This document shows positions 1-12,730 of a stretch of DNA of 64,000 bases, in pieces. The notes below the pieces were generated by a model that was given only the letters and a program-made list of their open reading frames with translations, did not search any database and had not been told where the DNA came from. This DNA is from Plicaturopsis crispa FD-325 SS-3 (taxonomy: Eukaryota > Basidiomycota > Agaricomycetes > Amylocorticiales > Amylocorticiaceae): NCBI GenBank assembly GCA_000827205.1, contig KN832556.1:1566051-1630050 (forward strand), in the 5' to 3' direction. A program made the position numbers and the translations under genes. Each line of letters begins with the position of its first letter. The first letter of the stretch is position 1.

Positions 1-349
1 GGGTGTACCTTTTTATTGTGCGGCACTAACCATTTTGATTTTGGTTTAGGCGCACTGTTCTCGAGATGGTTCACGGATACCGAACGCAATACGGTTTCTC
101 TACACCGTTATGACCGACATCAGCTATGGTACTAGAAAACCATTCACATTTTTTTGGTGCCAGACAACTATATTCTGAAATCGATATGATTCCTGGAGAC
201 CATTCATGCCTCTCACCCTCAATTTGGTTTGCACAAACCGTATTCATGTTACTTCTGTGTCGTAAATGGTACCTCAAAACTATACGACCGGCCGTGAACG
301 ATTTTCAGTGTTAGGTCGTGAACGGCTTTATTAGAAAAACCGTATACAG
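1..349. other. Left-edge sequence, no gene seen
   Basis: No open frame here has coding character. The segment repeats short words such as ACCGT and AAACCATTCA on both strands, so it may be degenerate repeat or intergenic DNA. An acceptor-like ATACAG at about 343-348 could begin the first visible exon of the gene to the right, so part of this stretch may be that gene's intron or promoter. Confidence 0.3.
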
Positions 350-2575
350 TTACACGGCCCGCGGTGCGCAACCTATCCGCATTAACGAGTCCCATCGCGG
401 GTGATCCGTCTACCATAAGAATAAATGTGGCCAACCTCCACGCAATTCTTGCGGCTCCTCCAAGCCAACTACGCATCCTCTTGCCCCGAGTGTTTGCGAC
501 CCTCACCGAGGATGACCAGGATGAAACTCTCCTCCTCAACTATACTGTATGTACATACAGTATTGGACATCTGATGCCGCGCGGACTCAGCATCCGGCGT
601 TCAGGGCGCGCTCAAATCGCGATTTGACACAACGCACCCTCCGGGGTTTCCACTTGGATTCGACGCGTTCACGAAGGAATGTATGAACGCGGGCATCATC
701 AAGTGCATGCTACAGGTCACGCGCAACCTTGACGCGGAGCTCAGTGCGGGCGATAGTTGCGTGATTGCAGGGTATCACGCGACTGATATGCTGCACCATA
801 TGGTTCGTTCTGGCACTATTGCTGAGAGGAAACGATTCACCAAGGAGTTTGTGGAAGAGGGCGGCGTCGATCTCTGCCTCGATGTCAGTCTCTCCCCCAT
901 TTCAGTAATGCCCTCCCTAATTGTGCAACTGCGCAGAAACTCGTGAATCATCCCAAGTGCATACACCGGCACAATGCTACAGTGCTTATGCGCGCCATCT
1001 CCTCCGAGGCATTTCTACCCGACTTCATATCTGCGGAAAAGACCTCCGAAATAATGATCAAAATGTCCCAGTTTATTAACGCTGGACCTGGTTTCTTCAT
1101 CGAGCAGATGGAAAACCGGGCAACGCAGTGGCAAAGCCGCATGTTCATGGGCGGAGCAGTGGTATGTATATGCTGCACTCTATCTACGTCGGTGACGCTG
1201 ACCTTGACGGTAGTCGACAGCGAAATCGATCAAATACGTGCCGAGATACTATGCTATGGCTCAAGAAAGCGCGATTTGGACCTGCCACGCACTGCTGGTC
1301 CATACCACACCTCGTCCGCGGCGGTTTGTGCTCGAGGTGATCCGGCATGACCCTTCGATCTTCGACGAGTTGTTCAGAAATGCACTCGTTCGCCGCCAGT
1401 CGTGGTATCCTGAAGGTCAAACAGACTCAGTCGCGGCTGAAGTGCTAGCGATATTGTTCCACTTCCCGTTGAGTTTCATCGCGGGCGTCAACGAGAAAGA
1501 CGATGAATGGGACGCGATGGCGGAGATTGTCACAATCTTCACGTCGAGAGACAAGTGGGTTGAGATGATCGTCGCTGTGTGGAAACATATCGAAGAGGAG
1601 AACATGAAAGCACTCAAAACGTAGGACGCCTTTCCTTGCTCACCAGTAGCCGGGGACTAACGAGCGTCGCTCAGAATGTTCTCCCGCGTGAGAAAGGACC
1701 ACTACGCACAAGAACCCCCCAGTGAGGAGGATTATCGTACTGTTTTCGAATATCGGGGCTGCTGCCGCATCTCGATGTTGCGCATCATATCTACCCTGAC
1801 CTACTTCCCCAATCCCAACCTCACGGATGCCGCCCTCTTGTCCCTGCTTCGCATAGGCTATCTCGGGAGCCAGAAAATCAAGACTAATATGAGCGATGTA
1901 GACATGCACAGCGAGGCCGACGTCAACCTCTGGATAGAGCGCGCCATGGGCGTCTGTCGCACGCCCATGCACGCCGTGTTTACCGGGGCCAAGTACGATG
2001 CGTCGGCGATCATACCAGAGGAAGTCGTCTCGGGCCCGCTGGCGCTCATACGCATCATGACCGTGCTCGCAGAGCGCAACCAACTATCAACCCCCGCGCG
2101 GAAGAGCTTACCGCCGGCCACCAGCCCGTCGACATCGTTAAATCAGGTGCAGCAGATCACTGCCCCGAATGTGCTCAAGGCGATAGTCAACCTCGCGCTG
2201 AAACGCGTCGTGCTGTGGCGCGAGAAGGGCCACGAACGTATGCGCAGGGGCAGCGACTGGGAGTTCGCAGGTGCCACGTACCAGAACGCGGCAGAGCTCG
2301 CGCTCGCGCTCGTCGCGTTTGACGACGCGACGAATGGGCAGTTCTCGGCCACACTGAAGGCCGCGAGGTCGGAGGTGGTGCTCTGCCTTGGGAATGCTGC
2401 CGAGATGGCGTTGCGGCGAGGGCTGTGGGCTAGAGCGCTGCCGTGGGCGGAACGAGCAGTAGCTGATGGGGAGAAGATTGGGCCACCGGATATTTCTGCC
2501 GCGGTGGTGGCGAAGAATAAACGGAGGGTGGATATGGCAAAATCGGGTCTGGCGATGGGCACGATGTCGGTGTGA
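350..2575 (+). CDS. Unrecognised multi-exon fungal protein with TPR-like C-terminus
   Basis: I do not recognise a named family. Several exons join with plausible short introns. One starts near 620 (FPLGFDAFTKECMN). The next starts after the AG near 939 (KLVNHPKC). Another follows GTATGT..GGTAG at about 1159-1210. A long last exon runs from about 1675 to 2575, after an intron starting GTAGGA near 1620; that junction keeps frame (MKALKT-MFSRVRK). The last exon is helical and repeats Ala/Leu-rich pairs (FAGATYQNAAELALALVAF, GNAAEMALRRGLWARALPW), which is TPR-like. The left exon (about 350-545, RINVANLHAILAAPP) appears to belong too, but its junction and the true start are not resolved. Fungal proteins of this build often carry a MYND finger; I saw none. 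Confidence 0.55.
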
Positions 2576-2781
2576 TCAGGAGTAGATCGTGAATGGAGAA
2601 AACACACTTTAGAAACCATCTAGTTATGCTGATATATTGTACATCTCAGTTCTAACAACCTGTTGTAGCTGTCGATGTCTCCGTTTCGCGAGTCAAAGCG
2701 TCCTGTTTATTATGCGAGCTGGGTGTTTACATGTACAATTGTTGTTTCCACAAGCATCGTCCGTGTAGACTAACTATCTCC

Positions 2782-4845
2782 TCAAGTCTCCTTTGCGTCG
2801 TTGAAAACCCCCTGCAGGTACTTCTCGACGCCCTTAGCATCACGCACGACGGCACCCACGAAGCCGTCTGGTCTCACAATGACTACGCCACCTCCTTCCC
2901 CACCGTACGAGCTCCACGCATGCCCCTCACCATCGACGAGAACGCGGTCGACGCCAGTCACGCCATCCGCTTTTCCGTCGCCCCCTTTCGGTAGCAACAG
3001 AATAGTCTGCACGGTACCCTGAGGGAAGCGCTTCAGAGCCTCGATAATCTCTACGGAGCCGGAGACGCTCTCGAAGATAAGAGCCGTGTGCAGGGTCGCG
3101 CGGAATATCTCGAATAGCGAAGTCGACACACCCGTCTTGGGGTCAACAAGTCCCGGCGCCTCGCACGCGCGCTCTCCGCCACGCACGCGGCCCGCCTGCG
3201 TACCGCCGTATGCTTGTGCCTTGAGCACATCGCTGTTCTCAACCTTGTTTGCCTCGTCGACGACGATCGCGCTCCAACGATAGTTGACGCCGAGCTGGAG
3301 CAGTCGCGCGCTGCGGGACCACGGGGCAGATGAATCAGCTGCTGGATCAGAAATTGTGCTGTTTAGAAGTTCCGTGGTGAGGTCGAGCATCTGGGCCAGG
3401 ACAGGTGTGCGCTCGTCGGTATAGCTATCCAAGAGGGACACTGGCGCGAGATGCTTGGCGACAAGAGATAGTTTCCAGCAGAGGTTCATCTGCGCAAGTA
3501 TAATCGCGTACATCAGCACTAACGGGACGGGGGTCAAAACGTCCTGAACATACAGAGTCGAGAACGGACGAATTCATGCCCTGGCCACCGGTAGGGCTAT
3601 GAGTATGTGCGGCATCTAGTACTGAAATCAATTGCTTGTCCTTCCGAGGGTGAGATCACCGTACCTCCCGCAACGAACACCCTCCCACTCTGGAATGCCT
3701 TCGTCATCCGAATATTTGGACGCCAGTGGGCAGCCGATACGACTTCCTTTAGCACTAAATCCTTTCTCCCCGTTATCCTGGTCAAATTCTCCCACAGTGC
3801 GTTGTGATCTTCAGCGCATTTGGTATAGTCGACACCCTCTCCCCGCAGAAGGATGAAGAAGGTGTCGTCCTCATGAGCGTGCTCTGTGGGACGCAGACCC
3901 ACCATCCTCGTTTTCTCGATCCACATGTGCCAAAACTGCAATGGCGGGTACATCAAACTGTATCGGATGGGAGCTACAAGTTTAACAGGCTACTCACCTC
4001 ATGGTCCAAACCGGTGAGACGGATGTCCCCAATAACCAAGCTTTCGTCACGCGACTCCCCGAGGAAGGGAATTCCTAGCTGCTTGCGCACGACGCCTTCC
4101 AATTCCGCACACCTGATGTTAGCTTGTTTCCTCGGCGGTCCATCCAATACACACATACGCACTTTTTGCGCCATCGGTCCCGATGAGCCAGTCAAATGTC
4201 ACCGTCTCCGTACTCTCCGTACCGTCGGCGGTCTTGACCAACTGCGCGACGACGTGATCGGCGTCCTGCGTAAACGAGCGCAACTCAACGCCACGCTCCA
4301 CTCGCACGCCGTATTGCTCCAACTTCTCCCGTATGATCTTCATTGCACGGCCTTGCCCTAGGACTATCGGGGCTGACTGGACGGCGTTGAGTCGGAACAT
4401 GTGGATCAACACATCTAGTACTCACGAACGGCGTTGCTGGTGTACTATCGACATTCTCAGCCAACGACCATGTCTTGATGGGCTCCGTGCCCTCGGGGAG
4501 GGCATACTGGCGCATGGGCAGTAGCGGACCAGAGGCCGCTAGAATTTCAGGGAGAATCCCGAGACTTTTGTACGCCTCAAGCGTACGAGGCTGTTGAGTA
4601 TACAGTCATCAGCCCAAGATCTGACGCGATAGCAAATGTCACTGACCTGAATCCCGGCACCACGTTCACCCTCGAAATATTTCGGCGCCTTGTCGACGAT
4701 TCGAACGGGGACACCATTCTGTGCGAGATTTAGGGCTGCGACGAGGCCGGAGGGCCCCGCACCAACCTATGTATGTTTGATCAGTCCTGAAGGACCCTAG
4801 GAAAGGAGCGAGACGCACAACAAGGACACTCTGAGGAGGAGACAT
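2782..4845 (-). CDS. FAD-dependent aromatic monooxygenase (phenol 2-monooxygenase type)
   Basis: Flavoprotein hydroxylase of the FAD_binding_3 family. Known members use NADPH and O2 to hydroxylate phenols in the cytosol. The start at 4845 gives MSPPQSVLV, then after one intron the Rossmann motif VGAGPSGLVAALN. The middle exons carry WLIGTDGAKS (the DG motif). The third FAD motif is split by an intron: RVFVAG joins DAAHTHSPTGGQGMN. The last exon (2782-3537) has the thioredoxin-like C-terminal domain of phenol hydroxylases, which serves in dimerisation, and ends the protein naturally. All three cofactor motifs are intact, so the enzyme is probably active. Substrate is unknown; relatives act on phenol, salicylate and related aromatics. 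A ring-cleavage dioxygenase lies 2.5 kb away. Confidence 0.85.
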
Positions 4846-6003
4846 GTCAGTATAATATATCGGTATTCCCCAGGATGAGATAAGTACCTTTTATACCAGT
4901 AGTGTCCATACTTCTGTTACTCGTGGCGGTGCTGATGCCGTGAGACGCGTCATGAACATCTGAATAGTTTTCGGCGGTACACGGACTCGTTCTTCTATGA
5001 ATCTCTGAGAATGGGGCGAGTCCTTCTGCTCAGCGTAGGTACGTGAATCCCGACGTGGGTATAGACCTACACATTGATCCGATCGCCCGACCTGTTCGTC
5101 GAACGTAACCCACCTTGCTGTACCTGTGACCGGTGTCGAAAACGATTCCCAGAGCTACGATTCCCAATGGCGATGGCAATGGCAGGACCCAGAACATGAT
5201 CCGTCCAGGCCGCATACTACGGACCGCTCCCGTAGTGTATATGACACAAGCAGGGTGCAGAAGCGAATAGTAATCGTAGGAAACGGAGCTGCTGATTCGA
5301 CTTGCTGCTGACACGGAGACTGCCTTTCGCTGCGCGATATTCCAAATCATCAGTGTATGCCGTAATATGCATTATGATTCAACTGACTGCACTTACTGTA
5401 CCACTGTCTGCGGAAGCATAAGTACGCTGTCAATTTCTGTAGATTTTTATAGATTGATGTTGCCGAAGACGTTGGACAACTTAGCAATGCTGTCAGCGTA
5501 GATTCAGATCATGCGTCAAGGTCTGCCCAAGCCTTAAGCGATGCTCGCCAAGGTAGACGGAACAGCGTGACAAGCAATATTCGCGTCGCACGACCTAGTA
5601 CCCATCCCTACACATTTCAGCAGCATCCTGCTCAGTTTAAGCAGCTTCAAGTCACTTAGTAGTGATGATGATGGTTTCATAGGCCAGTCACCGCGTAGGC
5701 TCACGGTTGTGTTGCGACAGCTTTCATTGCTAGAAGGAAAACCTGTAAAGCTGATGATACTAATAGTAATAGTGAATAAACGTTCAAACAACGAGTAGTG
5801 CGACTTCACCTTGAATGAACTCATTGGGGCCTCTCAGCAGCCCAACCGAGATTTACAGCTGTGCCGGAGTGAGGGTCCCTAGAGTAAGCTTTTGAAGTTG
5901 ACCTAACTCGAAGCTTATCACATACCCTAGTGAGATCTTAAGCACGGGGTTGCAGATAGTAGAGGCTGTACGACATGCATCGATACACGAACAATAGCCG
6001 CAT
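4846..6003. other. Intergenic, no convincing gene
   Basis: This lies between the start of the monooxygenase and the 3' end of the Yippee gene. A minus-strand open frame at 5030-5350 contains a short hydrophobic stretch (MFWVLPLPSPLGIVALGIVF) and could be part of a small membrane protein, but no supporting exons or family match were seen. A second minus frame at 5534-5824 has no coding character. Confidence 0.4.
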
Positions 6004-6603
6004 TTATTCGTCCAATTTCCACGCATTTTCTTTAATAAGCTTCTCTCTCTCGAGCAAATACTTTCCTGCGCATTGCAAGCGTGGATTCAGTACGGTAGTA
6101 TAGATAAGAGGGACATCGTATTACCTTCTTTATACTTCTGAGAGAAATCAGCGGCTTTGTGGTAGTACCAGCCCAAACGATCATTGCAGCCTAGGCAGAA
6201 GACGTCTGCGACGGTGTGGACGCCGGTCCTGTACAATGGGCATGATTTTCAACTGACAGGTCTTACGCAGTGCAAGTGACTCACAGCAACGGCCGATCCT
6301 CTTTCTTTCCCAGTTTCACGTTGGTCGCAGAATGCATAAGGCTGACGAGATGCGTCGTAAGTCAAACTGCAGGCAGCGAGCTAAACACAAGGACTTGCAA
6401 GCCTCGGCCATCTCTTCCAGAGAACGCTTTGCTGATAATCTCGTCCTGTAGCGCCTATTTGATACGCATGTAAGTGTTTCGCTTAGGGATAGTTGGATAT
6501 TACTAACGATAACAGCTGCACACTGGGCACAGGAAAACGTTGGATGCCCTTCGTAGGTCGAAACAACGAGGGCTTTCGTGTCTGATGTTTTTGCCGACGA
6601 CAT
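6004..6603 (-). CDS. Yippee-family zinc-binding protein
   Basis: Small Yippee-fold protein of about 124 residues in five exons, close to the usual family length. Exon 1 is 6508-6603 and contains the first zinc knuckle CAQC. The joined exons read KAFSGRDGRGF, then LMHSATNVKLGKKEDRPLL, TGVHTVADVFCLGC with the second CxxC, and a last exon ending KENAWKLDE. The strings NVKLG..EDR and TGVHTVAD are family hallmarks. Yippee proteins are widely conserved, nuclear or centrosomal in animals, and in some systems act as substrate-binding subunits of ubiquitin ligases; the role here is unknown. The frame is only restored if intron 2 is spliced as a GC-AG intron (6342-6398). Confidence 0.88.
6342..6398 (-). 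other. GC-AG intron in the Yippee gene
   Basis: The 57-nt intron begins GCAAGT and ends CGTCAG, with a TGACTTAC branch-like site. Using it joins GRDGRGF to LMHSATNVKLG in frame, as the family requires. No GT donor nearby does so. Confidence 0.8.
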
Positions 6604-7386
6604 GCTACCCTAGAAAGCAGGAGATGACTAGAGATTCCTAGCGCAAGCGGGTCTCATGCTTGATCCAGTGTAGCCCGAACGAGACGGTGAAGAGAAAGAG
6701 ACGCATAGAGGCCACGTGGTAATAGAATTTCGTTTCGTGAGTAACGGCCATCCAATACTTCCTGAGTTCCTTCTCGACGACTACTTAGAACGCGCCACTG
6801 GATTCTTACGCCTTACTCTCAGTACTTGCGCAGCATCCGGCCTCCTCGTTTCAACATCCTCTAAAGGGGAGGTGTTTCTGAGATATTGCAAAAGCAGTGC
6901 TATGTGAGTTATATCAAAACCTGCACCTCGCCTTCCTGACACCAGTTCTTCCGCAGTTGAAAGAATCAGCATTTCTTGGCATCTACGGTCGCCGTCACTG
7001 AGTGCTCGGTAGTCAGTGTTCAACCAGCAAGAAGCACTATACGTTTGTGCATGTGCACCGGGGCAGCCAATCACAAACTTGGTATTTCTCAGGATGTCAT
7101 GCCTGCACTCCACTCAATCTGATTCTTACTGCCCAGATTGGCAAGAAATACCGAGACACTGCAAAGGAAAGGAAAGACTCGCTATGTCGAGTGCCTCTCA
7201 TACGCACCTCACGCTACAGGCCGCCGCATTGATTATGACAACGGAGGCTGCGGACGGAAGAAAGAACACGGCGGCGCCCTATTGACGACACATTGCGAGA
7301 GCACTTGGGGGCCTGTATTAAAGCAGACAGATTGAATATGCGCTCACTACCATTGGACCTCGACGTACTTACCGCACGAACAAACG
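6604..7386. other. Intergenic, divergent promoter region
   Basis: Upstream DNA shared by the Yippee gene (minus) and the intradiol dioxygenase (plus). Several short open frames occur on both strands, but none joins into a recognisable protein. Confidence 0.45.
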
Positions 7387-9068
7387 ATGCACTTCTCCGT
7401 ATTTGTCTCCCTTGCTCTGCTGCTTGCTTCCGCCTCCGGTGAGCTACCTCACAATGCAATGCCGACTACTTCACTGACGAGTTTGACCTACAGCTCACCC
7501 CGGAGAGCCTCACGAAGAGATTAGCCAGTCTGAGCTTCTTCGCCGTCAGGTGATTTTAGGAGTGGCATACTCTCTTGACCGCTCATCCATATCGTCTATC
7601 ATTTTCTAGTCCGAGGCAACGAAGAGGCAACTCGTTGCTCGCAATTGCGCGTCCTCTGTGTCCGCCTATACCGAGAAGCGCAAGGCGAAACGCAGCCTGA
7701 AGAGGGCTGCCGCTCTCGGTCAAAGGGACCGTTCTACTATACTGCCGTCTACTACTGGTTCCGCGGAGCCGCCGCATTTCTCCACTATCCAGAATGTTCG
7801 TGATGCTTTTTCTCGTCTGTGCCCCTTTCCTACGTGCTGACTGACCATTATCCACTCTGTATTGTACAGTTCACTTGCGTCACTGCCCCCGAGGTGATGG
7901 TCTTTTCAGCGGTCTACCTCGCTCCCACTCATGTCGTCCATATATAAACAGGTCACTGAGGGACCCTACTACATAAACAATGAGCTCGTTCGTCAAGACC
8001 TCACCGAGACTCAAGCGTCAGCCATACGCGTTTCTTGAACTGCCTGCCTTCTGACGTGACGTCTCATCTGTTTTAGTGGTGTAAAACTCGTCTTGGATAT
8101 CGGAGTCATCGACGTGACGACATGCCAACCCCTCGACTCCGTCTTCATGGAAATTTGGGCAGGTGCGTTGGCATAACTGATATATACATGTATTCTGGAA
8201 TTTACGACTCGACTCATCAATTTGTAGCAAACGCTACTGGCGTGTACAGTAGTTACGCCGCACAGCTTAACACCAGCGGCCTCCCGCCTCCCACCACATC
8301 AGGCAGTATGACCGTGATCCCTACGGGTGCCCCACAGCAGAGCCTTCCGCTAGAGCGAAATGAAACATTCCTCCGTGGCGGCTGGATCACGAATCCTAAT
8401 GGCGTCGTCGAGCTCACTACTATATACCCGGGATACTACGAAGGCAGAACCCCCCATATCCATGTGACTTCTCACTTGAACTGGTCTGTCGCGGATAATG
8501 GGTGCGTTAATCATCATTGAATCAGGATGCTGGCAACTGACATTATTTATTACCAGAACTTTGATCTCGCACGCCGGCACGGTTATTCACATCGGACAGT
8601 TCTTCTTCAATGAGACATGGAACGACAAAGTTTTCGCCACGGATCCGTACACGCAGAATACCAACAACAGGACCCTCAACTCGGAGGACAGTATCCTCGC
8701 CCAAGAGAACGCAGACGGCAACAACGCATTCCTTGAGTGAGTCGCGCTCATCGTGGTGTATATGACATGAAGCTCACGAGTGCGATAGTCTTTACCAGCT
8801 CGGTGACGATATTACGGATGGCGTATTGGGCTACATCAGTAAGTGCCACACTTTTTTCCCAGCCCAGCAGGGACCTCATGTATCTTCATCAGCTGTCGGC
8901 GTGAACTCCTCTGCATCTTACAATATCACGAACACGAACTACTTGAACTCGACTGGTGCGGGAACGAGCAGCGGTGTCTCGACCAGCAGCGGCACATTCA
9001 CGTCGTTCAGAGGCAGCGCGAGCGCTGCAGCGTCCGCAGTTTTCGGCCACGTCGACGACGTCTTCTAA
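7387..9068 (+). CDS. Secreted intradiol ring-cleavage dioxygenase
   Basis: Non-haem Fe(III) enzyme that opens catechol-type rings between the two hydroxyls. Exon 1 encodes a clear signal peptide (MHFSVFVSLALLLASA) and is followed by a short Arg/Lys-rich pro-region. The core exons give VTEGPYYINNELVRQD and YPGYYEGRTPHIHV; with upstream Tyr residues these supply the two Tyr and two His iron ligands. The downstream exon has HAGTVIHIGQFFFNE. After about residue 300 the protein ends in a Ser/Thr/Gly-rich tail, as in other extracellular fungal intradiol dioxygenases. At least eight exons join cleanly. Secretion suggests action on lignin- or plant-derived catechols outside the cell rather than in the cytosolic pathway. 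Confidence 0.92.
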
Positions 9069-9452
9069 GTTATGCTACGAGCATCGTGTGGAGGGGGATT
9101 TGACTCAGGCCATCACTAGGTGCCGATACTTACGAAGTCGCATTTGGGCCTTTCAACATAACCTCTCTTTCTTGTACGCAACATGCAAATTTGATACATT
9201 GGATAAAGGTGCTTGAAGTCGATGAAGACTTGGATCTCGTTGAAGCAGTCGACTCATATTGGACTGTACTATAAAAAATACACAGATATATTCCTCGTTA
9301 GATCGGCATGAGTAGAAGTCAACGTACGACGGTTGTACGGTGCGAAGAGATTGGTATATCACAGGTTCAAGATGGGGATGTCAAGAACCAAGAAAGAAAC
9401 CGAAAGTAAAACCGAAAATCGCTGAACAACGGATTAAAAAATGAGTCGGACT
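9069..9452. other. Intergenic between convergent genes
   Basis: This is the 3' flank of the dioxygenase (plus) and of the large disordered-protein gene (minus). It is AT-richer than the flanking genes. No gene seen. Confidence 0.5.
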
Positions 9453-12400
9453 TCAACGAGCAAAGCTAGTCAGCGCCATGCACCCCGCCCACGCCATTTC
9501 TACAACAGCCAGGCCAATGGGGCTGAGGAGCACCTGCTCCTCGAATTCGTTGTCTAGTGGCACATCGAGTAGACCCATTGGTACGCAGAGCCCGAGCTTC
9601 GTGAGGCCCTCGGGGATGAACTCGATCCCCTTGTCCCGCCCATGGCAGATCCCGATGACGAATTCGTCCTGCCGTCGAGGACGGGAGAGCCTCGAAGGGA
9701 CGGCACGCATCGCTTTCTCCGCTGCAGCGGTCGGGCCAACAATGGATAACCCTATGTCGGGGAGGCGCACCCCGGTTCCAGTCAGGTCGTCGTAGCTAAC
9801 AAGCTGTGAGCATATGCGGAATGTCGTAAGCACGATGTTTTGGTCTTCCGAGGGGATGGAATGTGAGGCGCCACTGGAAGTCGAGTGCTTCGATTTCTTC
9901 TTGTCGGTATCCCGCGCCTCATCGCCCTTCGGCGCCTCCTTGTCGAAAGGAACATAGTATACAAGCAGGTAACGCCTGTCCCCATCAATGCGGGGCGCCT
10001 CGTACACGTCGTCTCCGTCGACGGATTGAGGATCCGGCTCTCCAAGCCACATGGGCAGCAACATGTATAACGACTCCTCGGGGACTTTCGAGAAGACGTC
10101 CGAGTCATTCCGACTATGCTTTGGGGCGGCTTTGTGTTTCGATGAGGAGGCCTTGTTTTTCTTCGTCTCACTGGGAGTTGGCAGAAGGCCGACGGCCTGA
10201 AACGAGTCGCCCACGCCGCTGACTTGACGGTCGGATTCTTCCTGCACGGAGCGCGGAGCGGTTCGCAACCACGGAACCGGAGGACCATCTGGTACTTGGT
10301 TGTTCCGCCGTCGACTCGTAATCCAGCTGAGTTTCTGAGGGGGCGAGGTGGGTCGGTGTCGACCTTGGTATTGCGAGAAGTGCTCTGCGTCAAGAGAGCT
10401 GAATGCCTCTCGGTGAGGCGTTCGTGTTGGGGGTCGATCTTCGTCGGATAGATCGAGATCGAGAGAGTCGCGGCGACGACGACGCGGGGGGCGCGAATGA
10501 GAGCGAAAGGAGGGCGGGACGACAGTCCCGCTACTTTCGGTATCGATAGAAGCACGTGCACTATGGTCAGGGTCGGACTGCTGTCTACTCATGGATGTGG
10601 ACGGTAAGGGTGCCGACGGAGATGGTGTGAAAGCTGGGGGAGGGACTGGAGGGGAACTCAGATTGGCCATGGGGAAAGTGTTTGCGCTACTGCTCGCGAT
10701 TTCGTCGTCAACCGTGCTGCCACTGGCCGTCTCCTTTCCCTTAGATGAGTTCTTCGGCTTGTCGTACTGCCACATGGACCGTTTCGTACCCTCATCCCTC
10801 TCATTTCTACCGGCGCTAGGCGGCCTCCTGCTCCTACTTTGTGCCCGCCGATCATTTAGAAGGCCATGGTCCATCAATTTACTCGTCGTGCTCGTGCTCG
10901 TGAACTGGACTTGTACCTTCCTACGCGCAAGCATGATAGCGTTGTGAATGCGAAGCGGGGGTCTTTCTGGCCGGCGACGGGGTTTCCATGTTCGTAGTAT
11001 AGAAAAGGCCGCCGCCTGCGAATGCTTGTGTACGATGATTGCTGGTCCGCCGGCCTTGTTCCCTTTGGAAAACGGGTCCGGAATGTTGTCTATGTTGAGC
11101 CGCCGTTGCTCTTTCTCAGCCGCTGAACACAGGTGTCAGTTAGGGTCGCATAACATCATGTGTTGAGACTCACTGATGAGATGCGTGAAGTTGACCTTGA
11201 AGCGCCCCACATATACACAGCGCCAAAGGTCCTGTGAGATGCTGGTCGTTCCGACCGCGCTCGCCGCCGCTTTCTTCTTATTTGATCGATCACGGCCAGC
11301 CACTACACTATTGCCCGTGCCGTCTGCCTTCTCCCGTTGAAAACTCCAATCCTGTTTGCGCTGACCGTATTGTTCATCATACTTGTTGATATGCTTTGCG
11401 AATGTGTCCTCCATCGTGCCCGTGGTCGCATTGCTCAACCGTCGCCTGAATGCCATGAAATTTGAAGAACCCCTAGGGGGCGCGGCTTGCGCAATGGATT
11501 GAGCGGTAGATGGGCGACGGTTCATATCACCTAGGATATAGTCCATGTCAAAATCGACATCATCCTGAGCAGGCTGCTCGCGCGCGATCCAGTCCCCGCG
11601 AATGCTAGGCTCACTCCGAGGAACAACCTCGGTGGCCGCGCGCGAGGTGTGGAATTGTCGCAAGTCATCGTCCAAGCTCCTGCTCGGCCGGCGAAGCGTA
11701 GTCAGACTCCCTTCGCGTTCACGGTCTCGATTGGCGGGCGGTACAATGTCCATGGGGAGACTGTCACGGCGTTCACTTTGAAGCCACGCATCGTTGTGCT
11801 CTCGGTGCCCTTCACCTTCGTTGTATTCGGTCTGGGAGTTGTACACATATTCATCGTCGTCCAGTTCTTCGTCTGTGAAATGCAACGAAGGAGTGCGGGA
11901 GACAGAAGAGCCGCGAGATGATGATGCGATAGCGGCACCCCCGAAGGTGTGTACTGACGCAGTGTCTGCACGACCGCGGGGGACATCTTCGTGGTGAAGC
12001 GCGGGATCATATAGGGACGGTTGCGGTGTGGGATGTGCAAGAGCGGTCGGGCTAAGTGTTGTTGTAGCTGTGCTTGACGAGGAGACGCCGAAGCTGTAAC
12101 TATTTAAGCCAGCATATAGATCGTCTGAATCCAAATAAGCTGTATAATATGGCTGCTGCCGTTCGGTGGTCGGCTCCGCAACAGATGATTCTGCAGCTGG
12201 ACGGATGGTCGGATTGGATGGCTGCTGAGAGCCCGAGAGCGACGATGACGACGGAAGTGGATGACGCTGCGAAGTGCGTGCAGTAGTTGATCTGCAAGGG
12301 ACAAGGCTATGTAAGAGGCAGACTGGATGCGTGTGCTCAGTACGTACTGTCCACTGATACTCCGCTTTCTACTCCCGTTTACCGCCAGATCATCCTCCCT

Positions 12401-12730
12401 GGATGGACCCACGATCTGTCTGCCAAGGAGGATTTTGATTCCGGGCGGAGAGCGCTCATTCTCGTCCTCGTGGGAGCCCTCCTTGAGCGGAGACGATGTA
12501 GAGGCCTCCATTGCGGCCGGAAAGGCGCCAAGGGGCGCAAGCGGTGTGCGCGACCCTTCTAAGCCAGTAGGAAGGGCGTTGTTGGGTAAACTCGATCTAC
12601 GAACGGTGTGTCCGGACGACGATACCGACGAGGAGGACGATTGGGTCTGTGGCTGTGGTGAAACGATGTGCTTTTCGGATTTCCTGAGGTGCTCTTTGGA
12701 TGATTTGTTGCGCCTGGAGAATATCGACAT
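9453..12730 (-). CDS. Large conserved, mostly disordered basidiomycete protein
   Basis: I do not recognise a named family. The ATG at 12730 gives MSIFSRRNKSSKE. Exon 1 ends near 12349 at a GTACGT donor, and exon 2 (about 12293-11175) continues in frame through YYTAYLDSDDLYAGLNSYSF to DLWRCVYVGRFKVNFTHLIS. A third exon follows (about 11121-9453): RLNIDNIPDPFSKGNKAG, AIIVHKHSQAAAFSILRTW and a folded-looking C-terminal third (YMLLPMWLGEPDP, RYLLVYYVPFDKE, DEFVIGICHGRDKGIEFIPE, LTPIG-like LSPIGLAVVEMAWAG). Long Ser/Pro/Arg-rich linkers separate these islands. Total length is roughly 1,000 residues. The order of islands suggests a regulatory or scaffolding protein; I considered a folliculin-interacting-protein relative but could not find its diagnostic N-terminal motif. 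Confidence 0.7.
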
